From NCBI GenBank assembly GCA_905250075.1, contig CAJNOP010000002.1, forward strand, positions 3,911,867-3,975,866: 64,000 nucleotides of DNA, read 5' to 3'. Both the position numbers and the translations under genes were made by a program. The notes under the pieces are model-generated. The model searched no databases. It saw only the letters and a list, made by a program, of their open reading frames with translations, and was not told the origin of the DNA. The stretch's first letter is position 1. The number at the start of each line of letters is the position of its first letter. This stretch comes from Rotaria sp. Silwood1 (lineage: Eukaryota > Rotifera > Eurotatoria > Philodinida > Philodinidae). Below are positions 11,101-23,489 of this stretch, piece after piece.

Positions 11101-14100
11101 TGGTTCAAACATCCTTCCTAAAAATTTTCACATTATACGACGAAATGTAGAAAAATACTTTTTGGGAGTTTTCGACCTAGCTCGAATAGAATAAGCACTT
11201 AGATCCAGTATCATCAACTATGGTATTATATTATTGATGGAATACATATAACCGATGCTCATTGTTTCCTAATTGATGATCTCTCTATTCCAAGTGATAG
11301 GAATACTCAGGTTGAGCAGAAAGAAGAATTATAATAGAAATAAAACGAAAAACTTTTATCATTGGAAATACTGGAACTATCTCAGCATATATGGATTCAG
11401 AGATATCTCAGCCTCCTGACACATGAGAGTTAGAATATCATTACCTTATATGAAGTAAACGATGATGAACAAAATGCACATGTTAAATTTCTGCTCAATG
11501 GGATCTTCATTTTTCTTTGCCAATTACACAACAAAAATACGATTCACTCATATACATCTATACGCTCGTCTATGTTCTCTCTTGCTCTGTATTTTTGTTT
11601 TCCTCCTCTTTGATCTATCCTTCTCTACACTTACGCAGTGTTTTTTCAATAAAACCGAACTCATGTTCACCCAAACTTACAGTTAAAATACCAGAAATGA
11701 TTCTTTTAATAATCCTTTTAAGAAAGACTAAGCAAAGAGTCCATGTGTGATTCACACGATAGAAAAAAAAGTACAGTTACCATCTAACTTCAAAATATAT
11801 AAACAATTCTGAGAAACATCGAAATTTCAATAAGCAATTGCACATTTGCTTCTCTCGTGGTTATACCACTGAATTACATCCTGCTTGTTGTAACACAGAT
11901 AAGAAATTTGTAGAGCAGCTCTTCGCTCTTACAGGGCTGAGGTAATTGTATTTTTATCGAAAGAAAATCGAAATTTGATAAATAGTTTAGTTTATTCGAT
12001 TCAAATTCTAGTGCAAAAGTTCTATTTTTTAGATGTGTGCTAATAATATTTCCAACTCAATAGCGGATCTAGAATTTAATAAGGTGTGCAAAGTAATTTC
12101 TCGAAAAATCTAACGGATTGTAAAAGTAAATCAGTATTCTCTTTTTTTTTTCTATCTCGCCAACATTTGAAAACTTTTTCGAACCCCCCTAAAATTGCCT
12201 TTGCTCTGTCGCTTATGAGATACAGGAAATGATACATAGATATCTCTTTAAATAAGAAAACAAACTATGAATAACATACCTTTCCGCAACCAGCAACATT
12301 ACATTTATAACTGACTAATTTATTGATATTCGCTGCTCGTTCTAGAATTAATATTATAATTTAAAACTCCAATATATACTCTTTTGTGTTCATATCAAAC
12401 TTACCTTGTCGTCGATCAGGACCTAGAATTAGATAATCATATCATAAGAAATATGTTAAAAAAATCTATTAAAAAATCTTACCACTCTTTTTCGGATATT
12501 TTAAGCCACCTAATTTTTTATAATAAATCCAACATTCTGCACAAAGTCTTGTATGTGGTTGAGCTGAATTCCATTGATACCATTGAGATGATGAAGTAGC
12601 TTAAAAATAAATTATTTCTTATTATATTTTAAATATACAAATTTTTAATTCAACGTACTTCCACATGATTCACATGGCTTATTTTCACTTTGTGGTCGTT
12701 GCGGAAGTAAACATTGATGAGCTTTATTACTAAAAAGAAACAAAAAAAAACAATACATCAATTGAATAATTACAAATAAAATTATTTTAATACGAACTAA
12801 TTTGGTATAAAAACTTGTTTAAGTTTATTTTCTTGTTCAGCTAATTTTAAACGTCGTTGTACAACATAACGATCTGTTGTTTTCCACATATAATAATATT
12901 CAATAATACCTTTTAAACTTTTCCATGGTAACTAACAAAATTTAAATAAATGTTATTTTATTCAAATGACAAAAAGAAAAAAAAAAATTTTTTTTTTGTT
13001 TTACATATTCCTTTTGTATTTCAATAAAATCTTTTCCACATTTTTCAATAGCATCTTCGAATGAGTTCGCTTCAGCAGCTGACCAATCTTCCATTTGATC
13101 TTTAACAAGTATTGGTCCTGTATTCGGCACTAAACTACATGTAGCTAATGCTAAATCATAATGATGTTTATGCAATGTATCCATAGCAAAAAACTATAAA
13201 TAAACAAAATGAAATAAAATAAAAATCATTGTTGTTTTATTTACCAAAGTAGCATCACGTGAAGCTGATGCTGCACTCATATGAAGACTTGGATGTTTTA
13301 ATGCTGTCGGACAATCAAGTGCACGTGCAAATGTACCAATTGATCTATTTCATATTTTCAAATAAAATATTTCAAGTTTATAAACAAGAGATATCAACAC
13401 AATCTTTTCGGCATTGAAATGTTAAACTGAATGTAGCTGTTCACAGAAAGATCATTTTACAACAAATTTTTATTTAATCCTTCAAAAATGTAATAAGGAA
13501 GTATTTCATATATTATAACGAAACTTTATTGATAGACAATGTGTGTCATAGGAAGAGGGCAATGTTGAGGTGTTTGTGATGATCTCTGGCTAAGATATGT
13601 CATAGTTTGTGTTGTGGAGGGAAGTTACTAAAGCATGTATGATAATGTCTGTCTAACGTCTGTCATAGTCTCTGTACAGCGTCTGTCACAATTTGTATGA
13701 GCTTCAAATTTATACTTCTATACTTCAATATTTCTTTCAGATTGTGTTTGACAAATACATAAAACTAATAAATACCGAGCGACAATTAAAAATTGTTCAA
13801 TTTGTTTCTCTGTTAAACCACCATTTGCATCCCAAATTAATTCTTCTCTTGATGGGACATTGGCTTAATTAAAAAGAAAAGAATATTCATATTTATAAAT
13901 TTAAAATTTTGTTTTCGTATACCTTCTTCAACTCCATCAGTATATAAAGGTTGTGTTGGTACATCAGCTTGATATTTTCCACCGACACGAATTTCACCAC
14001 GATCAGCATTTAATGTTTTTTGATTTGGATCATAAACAAGTTGATAAAAAAAGAGATCCTATAATAAATACAAATAATATTTGTTTATTTATCTTATTTT

Positions 14101-15431
14101 TTTTTTTTTGTTATAATTCAATTAAATGAATTTATATACTAACCTCAGTATTAAGATACGATAAAAATGATTCGGTTTCATTATGAAGTGTAACTAAACA
14201 TTTTCCACGAATATTTGTGGCTAATAATGTTTCAATCTGACGTGTTAAAAATAATTCCCGATGACGTAATTGATGTTTTTGAGTATCATTTAATTCAGTT
14301 GGTTGAGATGATGAACTACTACCAGTTGATCCTGATGGATTAGTAGTACTTCCATTTGTATCTGTTGATATTTCATCATCATCATCCCATGGACCTTAAA
14401 AGATAAGTTTATTTTTCCTTTTTTTATATGTTGTTAAAAAATTTACCATCGATTTTAAGTCGATCAACTTGATTAACTAAATAAGCTGATATGTCACGAC
14501 GACGATAAAAACAAGCCACACGAGCTTCAACATTACCATTAGGTGTCTTAATAAAACCGAATGATATCAATATCTTTTTCATTTGCATATCAATCAAACA
14601 ATACATTCTATGATAGACTTATTGATATCAACACAACATTTGCTAATGAAAGCATAATGGAAAAGAACTAAACCTTTGATCTTAATCTATTACGTAGTAA
14701 ACACAATTGATAACCTAAAGGGATCAGATAACTTTTCTTTTCTACTAAAGACTAATGTCTCTTTTGTTATCATCATCTTTACAGATGCAAAAAATTAATA
14801 GACAAGAAGAAAAACATAAAAATCATTATTAATTAACAACGTAAAATATTTTCATTATTAGATTTTAGTCACGATGCTTACTGTGGATGAAATTCACATC
14901 GATTCATAATTCCCCAATGTTTTTTTTTTTGTTTCAATATATAATTCTCACTTCAATTTCTTATTCAATAGAAGCTTAGAATATAAGAATGATGTCTCTA
15001 TAGTTAAAAAAAAAAACGGACAATCATCTATCAACGTTTTTTTTTTCCGATGAAGACTTTAGAATAGAAAATGACATTGACAGTGAATATATTAAGAGAA
15101 GAACGAAGTCGGAAAACAATTAACAAGGGACATTTTTTTTCTTATATTCTTCTAGTAAGGGAATAATATTATTTTATTTTGAACGAAGATCATAATGTGA
15201 CAATAAAAATATGTTGTTATAATTTAATTACGAAATAGATGACATCCGTTTTCGAACATGTTATTATAATAAACAAACCTTATTTAATTCTTCAATTCGT
15301 CGAATTAAATAAGGTTCACTTGGAGTGCCTTCAAAATAGACATAATCTAAATAGAAAACAAATTCGAATATATATATAACATTATTTCTAATATGATTCT
15401 TACCACCAACACGATACATGCACGAAGCCAT
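8134..15431 (-). CDS. MTA: MTA-family NuRD subunit (BAH-ELM2-SANT-GATA), complete, 659 aa
   Basis: Nuclear scaffold subunit of the NuRD deacetylase-remodelling complex. Eighteen exons were placed from 15404-15431 down to 8134-8251; phases agree throughout and total 660 codons. The N-terminus [16 protein letters not shown] opens a BAH domain. An ELM2 region includes [13 protein letters not shown], followed by the MSAASASRD segment and a SANT domain ([34 protein letters not shown]). A GATA-type finger uses C319, C322, C343 and C346, with [16 protein letters not shown]2H2 finger follows (C382, C387, H400, H405), then the conserved block [18 protein letters not shown]. The tail contains [16 protein letters not shown] and ends in DDDIVILD, like the acidic end of vertebrate MTA1. 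ELM2-SANT binds the histone deacetylase in known family members. The penultimate large exon 9013-9556 is separated from exon 13 by a 2.7 kb intron. Confidence 0.95.
9557..12279. other. 2.7 kb MTA intron with mobile-element debris
   Basis: The largest MTA intron; no coding exon was seen on either strand. It contains a segment starting TAGTGGCGTAACCAGGATTT near 10140 that resembles the terminus of a DNA transposon, a tRNA-like relic at about 11805-11886, and a possible TIR pair around 12059-12214. Only the tRNA-like relic has internal structure good enough to list separately. Confidence 0.5.
11805..11886 (-). repeat. tRNA-like relic (SINE head or decayed tRNA)
   Basis: Read on the minus strand there is GATGTAATTCAGTGGTATAA, close to the D-arm/box A region of tRNAs of the GATGTAGCTCAGTGGTA type. 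Next comes a hairpin AGCAA...TTGCT enclosing TGC at the anticodon-like place, then a T-arm-like GAAAT-TTCGAT-GTTTC. The acceptor stem cannot be paired, so this is not a working tRNA gene. It may be the tRNA-derived head of a SINE. Confidence 0.35.
13530..13710. repeat. Degenerate GTCTGTCA-type short tandem repeats in MTA intron
   Basis: The intron between MTA exons 6 and 7 holds many near copies of a (t)gtctgtcata-like word (GTGTGTCATAG, ATATGTCATAG, GTCTGTCATAG, GTCTGTCACA). It looks like an old, diverged minisatellite. Confidence 0.45.
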
Positions 15432-15881
15432 AATTTTAATTTTTGATATTTCACTCGGATAATTCGTCCATTCTTTTAATCTAAATTAATTCTAAAATAA
15501 AAAACGAAAACAAAACAAAAAAAAAATGAAGATTCAATGTTCATCAACATACAATATTTCTGTTCTGAAAGGAAGAAAAAAGAACAAACAAACAGTTGGG
15601 ATCAACTTAAAAAGAAAACAACATATACACACAACAGTTTTTATAAAAATCAACAACAACAATATGGCGTTTTTTTTTGTTTTTTTTGTTCAATGCTATA
15701 CTAACAACAAAAAAAACTATATACAGATAAACATGTCGAGAACAGCATATATGAGAAATTTTTATTTTTGTTTCTTCATTTTTTTTTTTTTTTTTTTTAA
15801 TAAAATATCATCGAAGGAAGAAATTTAGATAAAAGAATAGAAGATTTTTTTTTGACTAAATCTGATAATTTATTGATACTA
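15432..15881. other. Spacer between MTA start and the zinc-finger gene stop
   Basis: About 450 bp without a credible coding exon. On the minus strand an acceptor-like TTTTATTTTAG lies about 60 nt before the MTA start, so a 5' UTR intron or trans-splice site is possible. Poly-T and poly-A runs dominate the rest. Confidence 0.45.
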
Positions 15882-18442
15882 TCAATCCACTAAATGTTGT
15901 TGTTGATTGATCATATTAGTAACTGTTTTTAATGTTGTTTCATCTGCTAATTTTGAATTGGAATTTGATAGATTTAATTGTCGGAAAGCAGATTGACGTT
16001 TGCATTGACGATAATGACGTTGTAAACTGCTTGGATGACTGAAAGAAAAAAAGTTTTTTTTTTTTTCGACTATCATATTAATATGAATAATAATAGATTC
16101 AAAAGAAATCGAATTATCATATGGAAAGGCCGAACTGTAACATATTTACTTAACCAAAACATAGTGCGCAATTTCGATTGAGCACATGGATATAAATTAT
16201 TTTCTATCAAATACGAATTTCTTTGTTTTTTTTGTAGAAATGTTAGTTATTTGTACTCAACAATAAAGTTGATGAAAAGTCTGTGAAGAAGATTCTTACT
16301 GTGAAAAATGTTTTTATTTTAAAATTGATCATGTCATTCGATAGAGTTTTTTACGCTGATTCTAAATATATCTTTAGTTTTTCTCTCAAAGTACTTTTTT
16401 TAATGAAGAAATCTTCAAAATTTAATCATAGATAAAGCGTAAGTTATAGTTTTTATTATATATGAATTATTGTCCAACTCTTCGAAAAAATGATGTCTCT
16501 CCGTAAAAGTGTCATTTGATGATAAATCGAAGTGTATTTGTTGAATGTAATCAAAACTAAGTTCATTAGTATAAACTTTTTTGTAATTGAAAATAATCTT
16601 TATTAATCAATGTACAAAAAATGCTTCTTATTGCAAACTGTATTTGAAAATCGATAAATTGATTTTGAATCGAGATTATGTGCATTATGTAGATTCAAAC
16701 GAGCTTTAGATATTTTGTGCCCTTAACTTATTATTGTGGAGATACTACATTTTTGATAAATACCACGGTTCACTTAGAAATAATAGAAAAACTATTTTTC
16801 AAATTTCGACATGAAATTTTATATAGAGACAGACCTTGCTGACATTTCGAGTTGTTCAATTTGCTTCTATCATGAAATAAGAATATGGAATCTACCAGTG
16901 TATGAACGATGTAAAAGATATGATTTTATAACAGTTGTATCTTGGAATAGAAAGAACAACAAGTTCTGAAAACTATTCTCGTTTAGTTCTGTCAGTATGC
17001 AAAATTTCAAGTAGAAATTCGAAAATTAGTTTTTCTGTTACCATGACAATGATTTAAAAATGACTGTAAATGTGTAGTATCTCCGTACCAGTACACTAAA
17101 GACACAAACTCTTGCCAAAATATCTACATCTCATTTGGATCCATAAAATGCGCATAGTTTCGCCTTACCAACTAGGAGACTTCGTTTGTAAGATTAAACA
17201 AACTGTGTTTAATGCTAGCAAAACTACGAATAAATATTAAGATTGCTTCTCTCGAATTTGTAATGAAACTCTTATGATTTATGTAAAATTCGAGAATTAA
17301 ATGTTTAATAACTTACTAGCATTTTCCACAACTCATACAAATTCTTCTCTTTTTATTATTATTATTTAATAATGTTGTTACTGTTGATGTTGTATTAGTA
17401 TTTGTTTGTTTTTTTTCCATTAATAAATTTTTTTTATTTGATAAATTTTTTTTCATATCTGATAATATTATTTTTTCATCTCTATTCGTTATTGAATCAT
17501 TTCCAACAAGAAATGAAAGTAAACAATGTTCATATGATGTTGGACTTGGTGTTGATGATGGTGGTGTACCAGTTGTTGAATAATCAGGTACATCATCATC
17601 ATCATGATTTGTACCAGTATTAGTATCTTCATCATCTTCACTTCCATCAATTATTGTTGATGTTTGTATATCATCTATTCGATGTCGTTTCCATATTATT
17701 TCACATTCAATTGAATCATATATATTAGGTGTTTGACGTTCTTTTAAATTTAAATCATATTGAAGTTCAGAAAAATTTTTTTGTAATTGTTTTATTGTTG
17801 TTTGAATTTTTTTCATTTCTTGATCTTAAAAAAAAAACAAACAAAGACAAGAATTACAAAAAAACAAAAAAAAAATGTCTTGATGTACAAAAACAAAAAA
17901 GAACAAACCATAAGTACTACGAATAAATTTCATTTGTTCAAGATCAATTCTTAATGATTGTATATGTGATGATTGTTCAAATTGAAATTGTTGTAAATAA
18001 TTACTTAATTGTATATAATTTGATTTAATTGATGAAAGTTTTTCTTGATAAACATATTCAATTGTTCGTATTAAATTTTTACGCCATTGATCAAGAGAAT
18101 GTATTGTTCGACGAAGTGATTCATCTAATTTTAAATTTTTTATTTGATCTTCTACTCAATATATATATATAAAATAAAATTTATAATAATCAAAATATAA
18201 ATTTAATTTTTACCAAGTTGATCAATAGCTAATGTAAAATTATAAGCATTTAATGATAATTGTTCATTATGTTTAAGAAAATGAACAAAACAATATTGTT
18301 GAGAACAATGAAGACATAATGCACATTTAGCTGTTGAACATGTTCGATCATCACATGCTGTTGTTGAAGTTGATGAAATACCTGACGAAGATGATGGACC
18401 ATTTGATTCAGTGGCAACAGGAGATGCACTATTTGATGACAT
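15882..18442 (-). CDS. Unrecognised zinc-finger and coiled-coil protein, 379 aa
   Basis: Four exons: 18214-18442, 17909-18154, 17317-17824 and 15882-16038, with matching phases and 380 codons in total. After a Ser/Thr-rich leader, residues 30-58 form a Cys/His cluster (C30, C35, C40, C43, H45, C46, C51, H54, H58) that resembles a B-box-like zinc module. Residues about 77-185 are helix-prone and probably coiled coil. A long acidic, Ser/Thr/Asp-rich linker follows. Near the C-terminus CMSCGKCYHPSSLQRHYRQC forms a C2HC-like finger whose two halves lie in different exons, separated by a 1.3 kb intron. The order zinc module, coiled coil, tail is TRIM-like, but no RING or SPRY domain is encoded. 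No known family could be assigned. Confidence 0.75.
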
Positions 18443-18988
18443 TTTTTGTTTTTTTCTTGAGAGAAAACAATTTTTCTAAAAAAAAAAAATAACAATAAGG
18501 TAAGGATGCACGTTTTGACCGCTGACAGAACGACAAATAAACAAATAAAGAAAATCCGAGATGAAGAAGAAGAATAACCGATCAATCGTCAACAACAAAA
18601 CGAGAAAACATTGACAAGATACTTTGGTCTCTATAAAAAAAGTAATGATAGAAATTTATGAAAATTATGAAAGAAAAGTATTCAAAAATTAGTAATATAC
18701 GACTACTAATATGTTGATATATTACAAAAATTTTACTAGATAAATTTATCGTATAAAGGCGCCATCTTAGGGAGATGCTTTCGCTATAGCAATTGCGTTT
18801 CTGCTATAATTGTCATAAAGCAAACATGTATTCAATATACATTAGAAAAAAAAATGTAAAGAATCTCCGATAAAACTTCTTACGTATTTGGTTTAGTCTT
18901 TTATCATCTGTAAACCCTGCATTTTCTACAAAATAATAACACTATCTTTTACGATTGAATCATATCTTGTTATATTAATATGTAAAAC

Positions 18989-19129
18989 TAGTGACGCAAT
19001 CAGGAGAGTGTGGGTGGTAAGATAGTGCCCTTTAATCTTGGATATAATCCATGTCTTTAGTGTCAATAGTGGTAATTATGATGTTTTTCTCTCTTCTGGT
19101 CGTAGGACGTTGCTCAGGTTACGTCACTG
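18989..19129. mobile_element. Small hAT-like MITE, decayed
   Basis: The left end TAGTGACGCAATCAGGAG and right end CTCAGGTTACGTCACTG are imperfect inverted repeats with the core AGTGACG. Flanking 8-mers TGTAAAAC and TATAAAAT agree at 6 of 8 positions, as expected for an old hAT-type 8-bp duplication. The internal sequence, about 105 bp, has no coding capacity. Confidence 0.5.
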
Positions 19130-22100
19130 TATAAAATTGTAATGAATATTTCCTAGTTAAAGTTTTTCTTTTTCCATGATCATGACCTTTTTGAATATCT
19201 TAAACAAGACTTAAGACATTTTTGGCAAGCTCAGGTGCTTGAACTTCTTATTCAAATGTCTGTAAGAGTATAGAGATTAACAATAAAAACATGTCTCTAT
19301 GAGAAGTTAGGAATATCAATACTCCATTGGATTAAATCATTATTCACACTTGTGAAGACGATCTGTAATACGTGAAACTAATTTTATTTACATTCTATGT
19401 GTTTTTCCTTTTTTTTTCTTCAGTTTTACATTGAAAATGATTTGACTCAGTAAAAATTTATAATTTAAATAGTTAAGTTTGTAACAGACAAATCAAAGAG
19501 GGAATCAATATGAGTTAAAAAATTCAGATATTCTTCATGGCAAGAAGCATTCTTTCATCTTTTAAGCAGAATAACTTTTATTTTTTAATCCAGTTGATTA
19601 TTTCAAGTGTTTTTATTCTTATAAATTTTATGAATTCAGCGTATGAGCTTCTTTAAATATGTATATAACTCATACAAGCATTCAAATGCTTGTCTACAGA
19701 AAAAAAAATTATGTGGCATGAACATATCTTGCGGCTTGTGTATGTCCAGCATATGCAAAGAAAATTCTACTAGGAGTAGGTTTTCAATTAGTCTAGCTTA
19801 TCATCATCAAAAAGCAGTAGCATAGAAAATATTTGACATTGAAAAATAGCATTTTATTTTGATATACTCACATATAATGATTATTAATGATACTAATCAA
19901 TTGAGAACTATTGATGTATGAAAGAAAGTTTTTTCGAAAATCAAATTCTAGAAAGATTAATAATTTTGATAGCATCAAATATTTTGAATTCGATCAATCG
20001 GAAAGATTTTTGCAAACATCAGAAAGACATTGAAAGAGTATGTTTAATTTCAACAAAAACCTAGTCTAGAAGATTTTTAAGATAGTCGTCTATTAATATG
20101 AATACTAATCGTATAATAATAAGATCCATTTAAAAGTAATCATTCTAAAAACTTTTGACTTTTCTCTCTTTCTTAATATTTTATCGAATTACACTTCGTC
20201 ATTACTTGTTTCCGTATACAGTAATAAGTTCTAATCAAAAATATGTTTACGCAGTAAGAGAATTTTCCTTTGGCCTTGTAGTGATTGTGCTCTGACATAT
20301 GATAATCATAAATTTATTGCAGTACTATGGTACCACAAATATTTCGTTTAACATTCTGTCGATCTCAATGTTGATAAGGTAAAAGTCTCTTGTAATTAGC
20401 TAATGAACCTGGATAAAATTCGAAAGTTATGTTTGACTTGTATGTTTTCTCGTAAGTCACTCGAATATTCTTCAAAAAATCATCTATGTTGATATGCCCA
20501 CAAGGATCATATTTTTCTTACATATTAAGCATCATTTAATAATAGCCGAGGACTTCAAAGTATATTCTTTCGTCAATAAGAATGTTATCCATATTGTTGA
20601 GATTGAAATTAGTAGTAACATCAGTATGATGGATTTCCTGACACTTAACCAATATTTTGAACATCTCTTCATGATAGTCTAAAGCTTAATTATATGTACA
20701 TTTCTCGATAATGCAGAATACGAATAATATTGTTACAGCTAGCAATAGTATCAATATGATCAAATCAATAATAATCTACATGTATTTTCAGTATTCGTTT
20801 ATGATAATCGAAGATCACATTTGTAATTTTTTTCTAATATCGACTAATGCTTATATTATTCGGCAGAAAATCGAAATGTTTCAGAAGTGGTGGTCTCACA
20901 TTCATCATTCGATCGTATGCATAGTTAAAATATTCCCGTTATTATCATCGTTCAATTTTGAATTGCAGATCTCGATCTATCTCATATTCAAGTTGAGCGA
21001 AAACTTTATTGTTCAAATCATATAAGAATTGTTGAAAATATTTTTGAAATTTATCATCTTTGTTCATATGATACATTAATCTTCCGAAGATAAAGACCAA
21101 ACTTTCGACATCTGTTTATTTATGTCTTTCTTCAAAAATAATTTTCTATGATAGTTTTCCATCATTTGATATAATCATTTTAATAGAATATACTGATTCA
21201 TCTCATTACATTTAATTCAAAAGACAACACTCTAATGAAATAAAATTTCTTTATTTAAATATTCACTCAATGTAGAAATATTATCAAAAACAACATACGT
21301 ACTAAAATTTGTTTATATTACATTTGATTTTTAAAAAAATCAATATTCTATAAGTTTATCCGATAGATTACATTTCAAATGAATGTGTTTGTGAGCAACT
21401 TCGCTTTGTTGATAAATATCGATTAGTAAACAATAGTTTGTCTGCAGTTTCTTGTGATTTACCAAATTCTTATTTATCTATTTTCACACTTCTCGATAAA
21501 CTAACAGTATTTGGCCTAAGATTTTCTTATAAATTACTAGTAAAAAATAAAATGAAATAAATGTAATTGATCAATGTCTTCATTTTTCAATATATTATTC
21601 ACTTATCTCTTTCCAAATGATTGCTGTAAATGTCAACAAAAAAGTTGCGTCTGATCGATAATCACATTCCAATTCATCAATCATGTTTGGTTTTGCTTTT
21701 GGATTAAGTAGAAGATGTAAGAGAACATGATTAAAAAATGGTAATCAGATAAATTAGGTAGAATCTTTGCTCAATTCATTTGTAGTTTTCTGATAGTAAT
21801 CGAAGAAACTGAATACTATCAACTATTTATTGATGAGATCGTTTTGTTCTCGAATTGACTATACACAATATAGTAATATTGATCTAGATGTCTATAATTT
21901 AGAAGACATTTCACTTGGCATGATAATACAGCATTATTTTTTATCAAAATATTGAATACATAAACCAGCGCGCAAAAAAATTCAAGAGTGTGAAGGCACA
22001 CAGAGGTATCCTGGATCCCAGTACATGTCGATGGTGTTTTGATTATTTGACAACTTAGTTTTTGTACTTATCATGGTCAAATCGAATATTTTTCTTTCAT

Positions 22101-23370
22101 TATTTTGTGCCTACGTCAATATTTGCATAGATATAACAAGAATGTTATTAGTGTGCTGGTGACATATTCGCAAAATTCACTTGTGCATGATGGACAATGC
22201 GAAAACTTATCGTAATGTGTAATAATTTGTTATTCGATTAAATTCAACAAAGAAAAATAAAAGTAAAACCTTCAATAAAATAATAATTTGAAATGTTCGT
22301 TGTATGATTTATATGATCCTTGGTCAACCAATTGTATAACGCTCCTAAATAATTATCAAACTAACGAGATATACTTTTGAAAAAAATCGTCATACTAATA
22401 CTTTTGCTTCTATTATACAGTTTTAATCTAAAAATGATTATTGCTTTGTGTGACACCGATTTCAAGATGTTCATCTTTTCTAGTTGATATTCGAATGTGA
22501 TCTGTCTGACTGAAAGATCTATATAATAGTCTTCAACATGATTAATCATATCAATTTTCATTCGTATGGTAAAATTTCAGCATTAATATAATGTTGAAAA
22601 TATGCCTCGAAAAATCAGGTTGACTTCGTTCAAATTATATATCAGAGGACTATCTCTTCTAAAAGGAAAGTAAAAATGAGTACGTGTAAAAATGTTGAAC
22701 TCTTAGTTCAAATAATCAAAAATTGCTTTGAAAGAAAAAAACAATAAAACACATCACATAATTGTCATATTAGCTTCTTTCAATAACATGTTATGACGTC
22801 TATAGATTATTAGATACTGAACAATGCTATAACATGTTTATCGATCAAATTATTTTAATAAATGATTCTGAAAAAATTTTGTTTTCATTTTCAATTTCAT
22901 AAATCACTTAAAAATATACAAAAAAACTCGTCCTTCAAATAAAAATTCATATTTTTTGTGCAGAACAACTAAAGTTGACAAATACAGAAAATTTGTTTTT
23001 GGATTTATATACGATCGTTTTGTTATTTTTTTATACATACGTCACATTATCACAGTAAGATCGTTAAACATTTTTTTACCGGAATATATCATTGTGTCTG
23101 ATAGATCGCTAAAAATTGCATCTTCTCTTTTTAATGTATGCAATCATAATTTGACTTCAGTTAGAAATGATCCATAAATTCTACTTTATAATATTATACC
23201 TTTAAAAAAAAAAGGTTTAATCATATCTTTGATGAATAGAGACATCTATTGTCATGAAGATGCTGATGTTTCAAGCACGCATTTTAGTATAGTCCAACAA
23301 GTACCAAAATTATCAATCGATTTGATTGAAAGACATACTCTGTACGCGTCAGCTTCCATCCCTACCCTTT

Positions 23371-23377
23371 TATAAAA
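23371..23377 (+). promoter_or_regulatory. Candidate TATA box of GM130
   Basis: TATAAAA lies about 115 nt upstream of the GM130 start codon, in a locally less AT-rich context (CCCTACCCTTT precedes it). The distance would give a 5' UTR of roughly 85-90 nt. In DNA this AT-rich a chance match remains possible. Confidence 0.35.
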
Positions 23378-23489
23378 TCGGATAGCTTGAGTTCTCATTT
23401 GAAAGTGATTGATTCACTAAATCCATTTTGTTTATTCATGTTACCTTAGTGAATGATCATTATCCCTCGTATATTTAACGACGAAAATT

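Larger units (their letters stand above)
18443..23489. other. 5 kb gene-poor spacer
   Basis: No exon with plausible coding character was found on either strand; the reading frames present are short and have biased, low-information composition. It contains a hAT-like MITE (18989-19129) and a TATA-like box before GM130. By orientation it holds the promoters of the zinc-finger gene (minus) and GM130 (plus). Confidence 0.5.

Noticed and set aside
20711..21025. 104-residue plus-strand ORF in the gene-poor stretch
   Set aside because: Its composition is dominated by Ile, Phe, Tyr, Asn and Lys, as expected from random AT-rich DNA, with no motif or splice structure.
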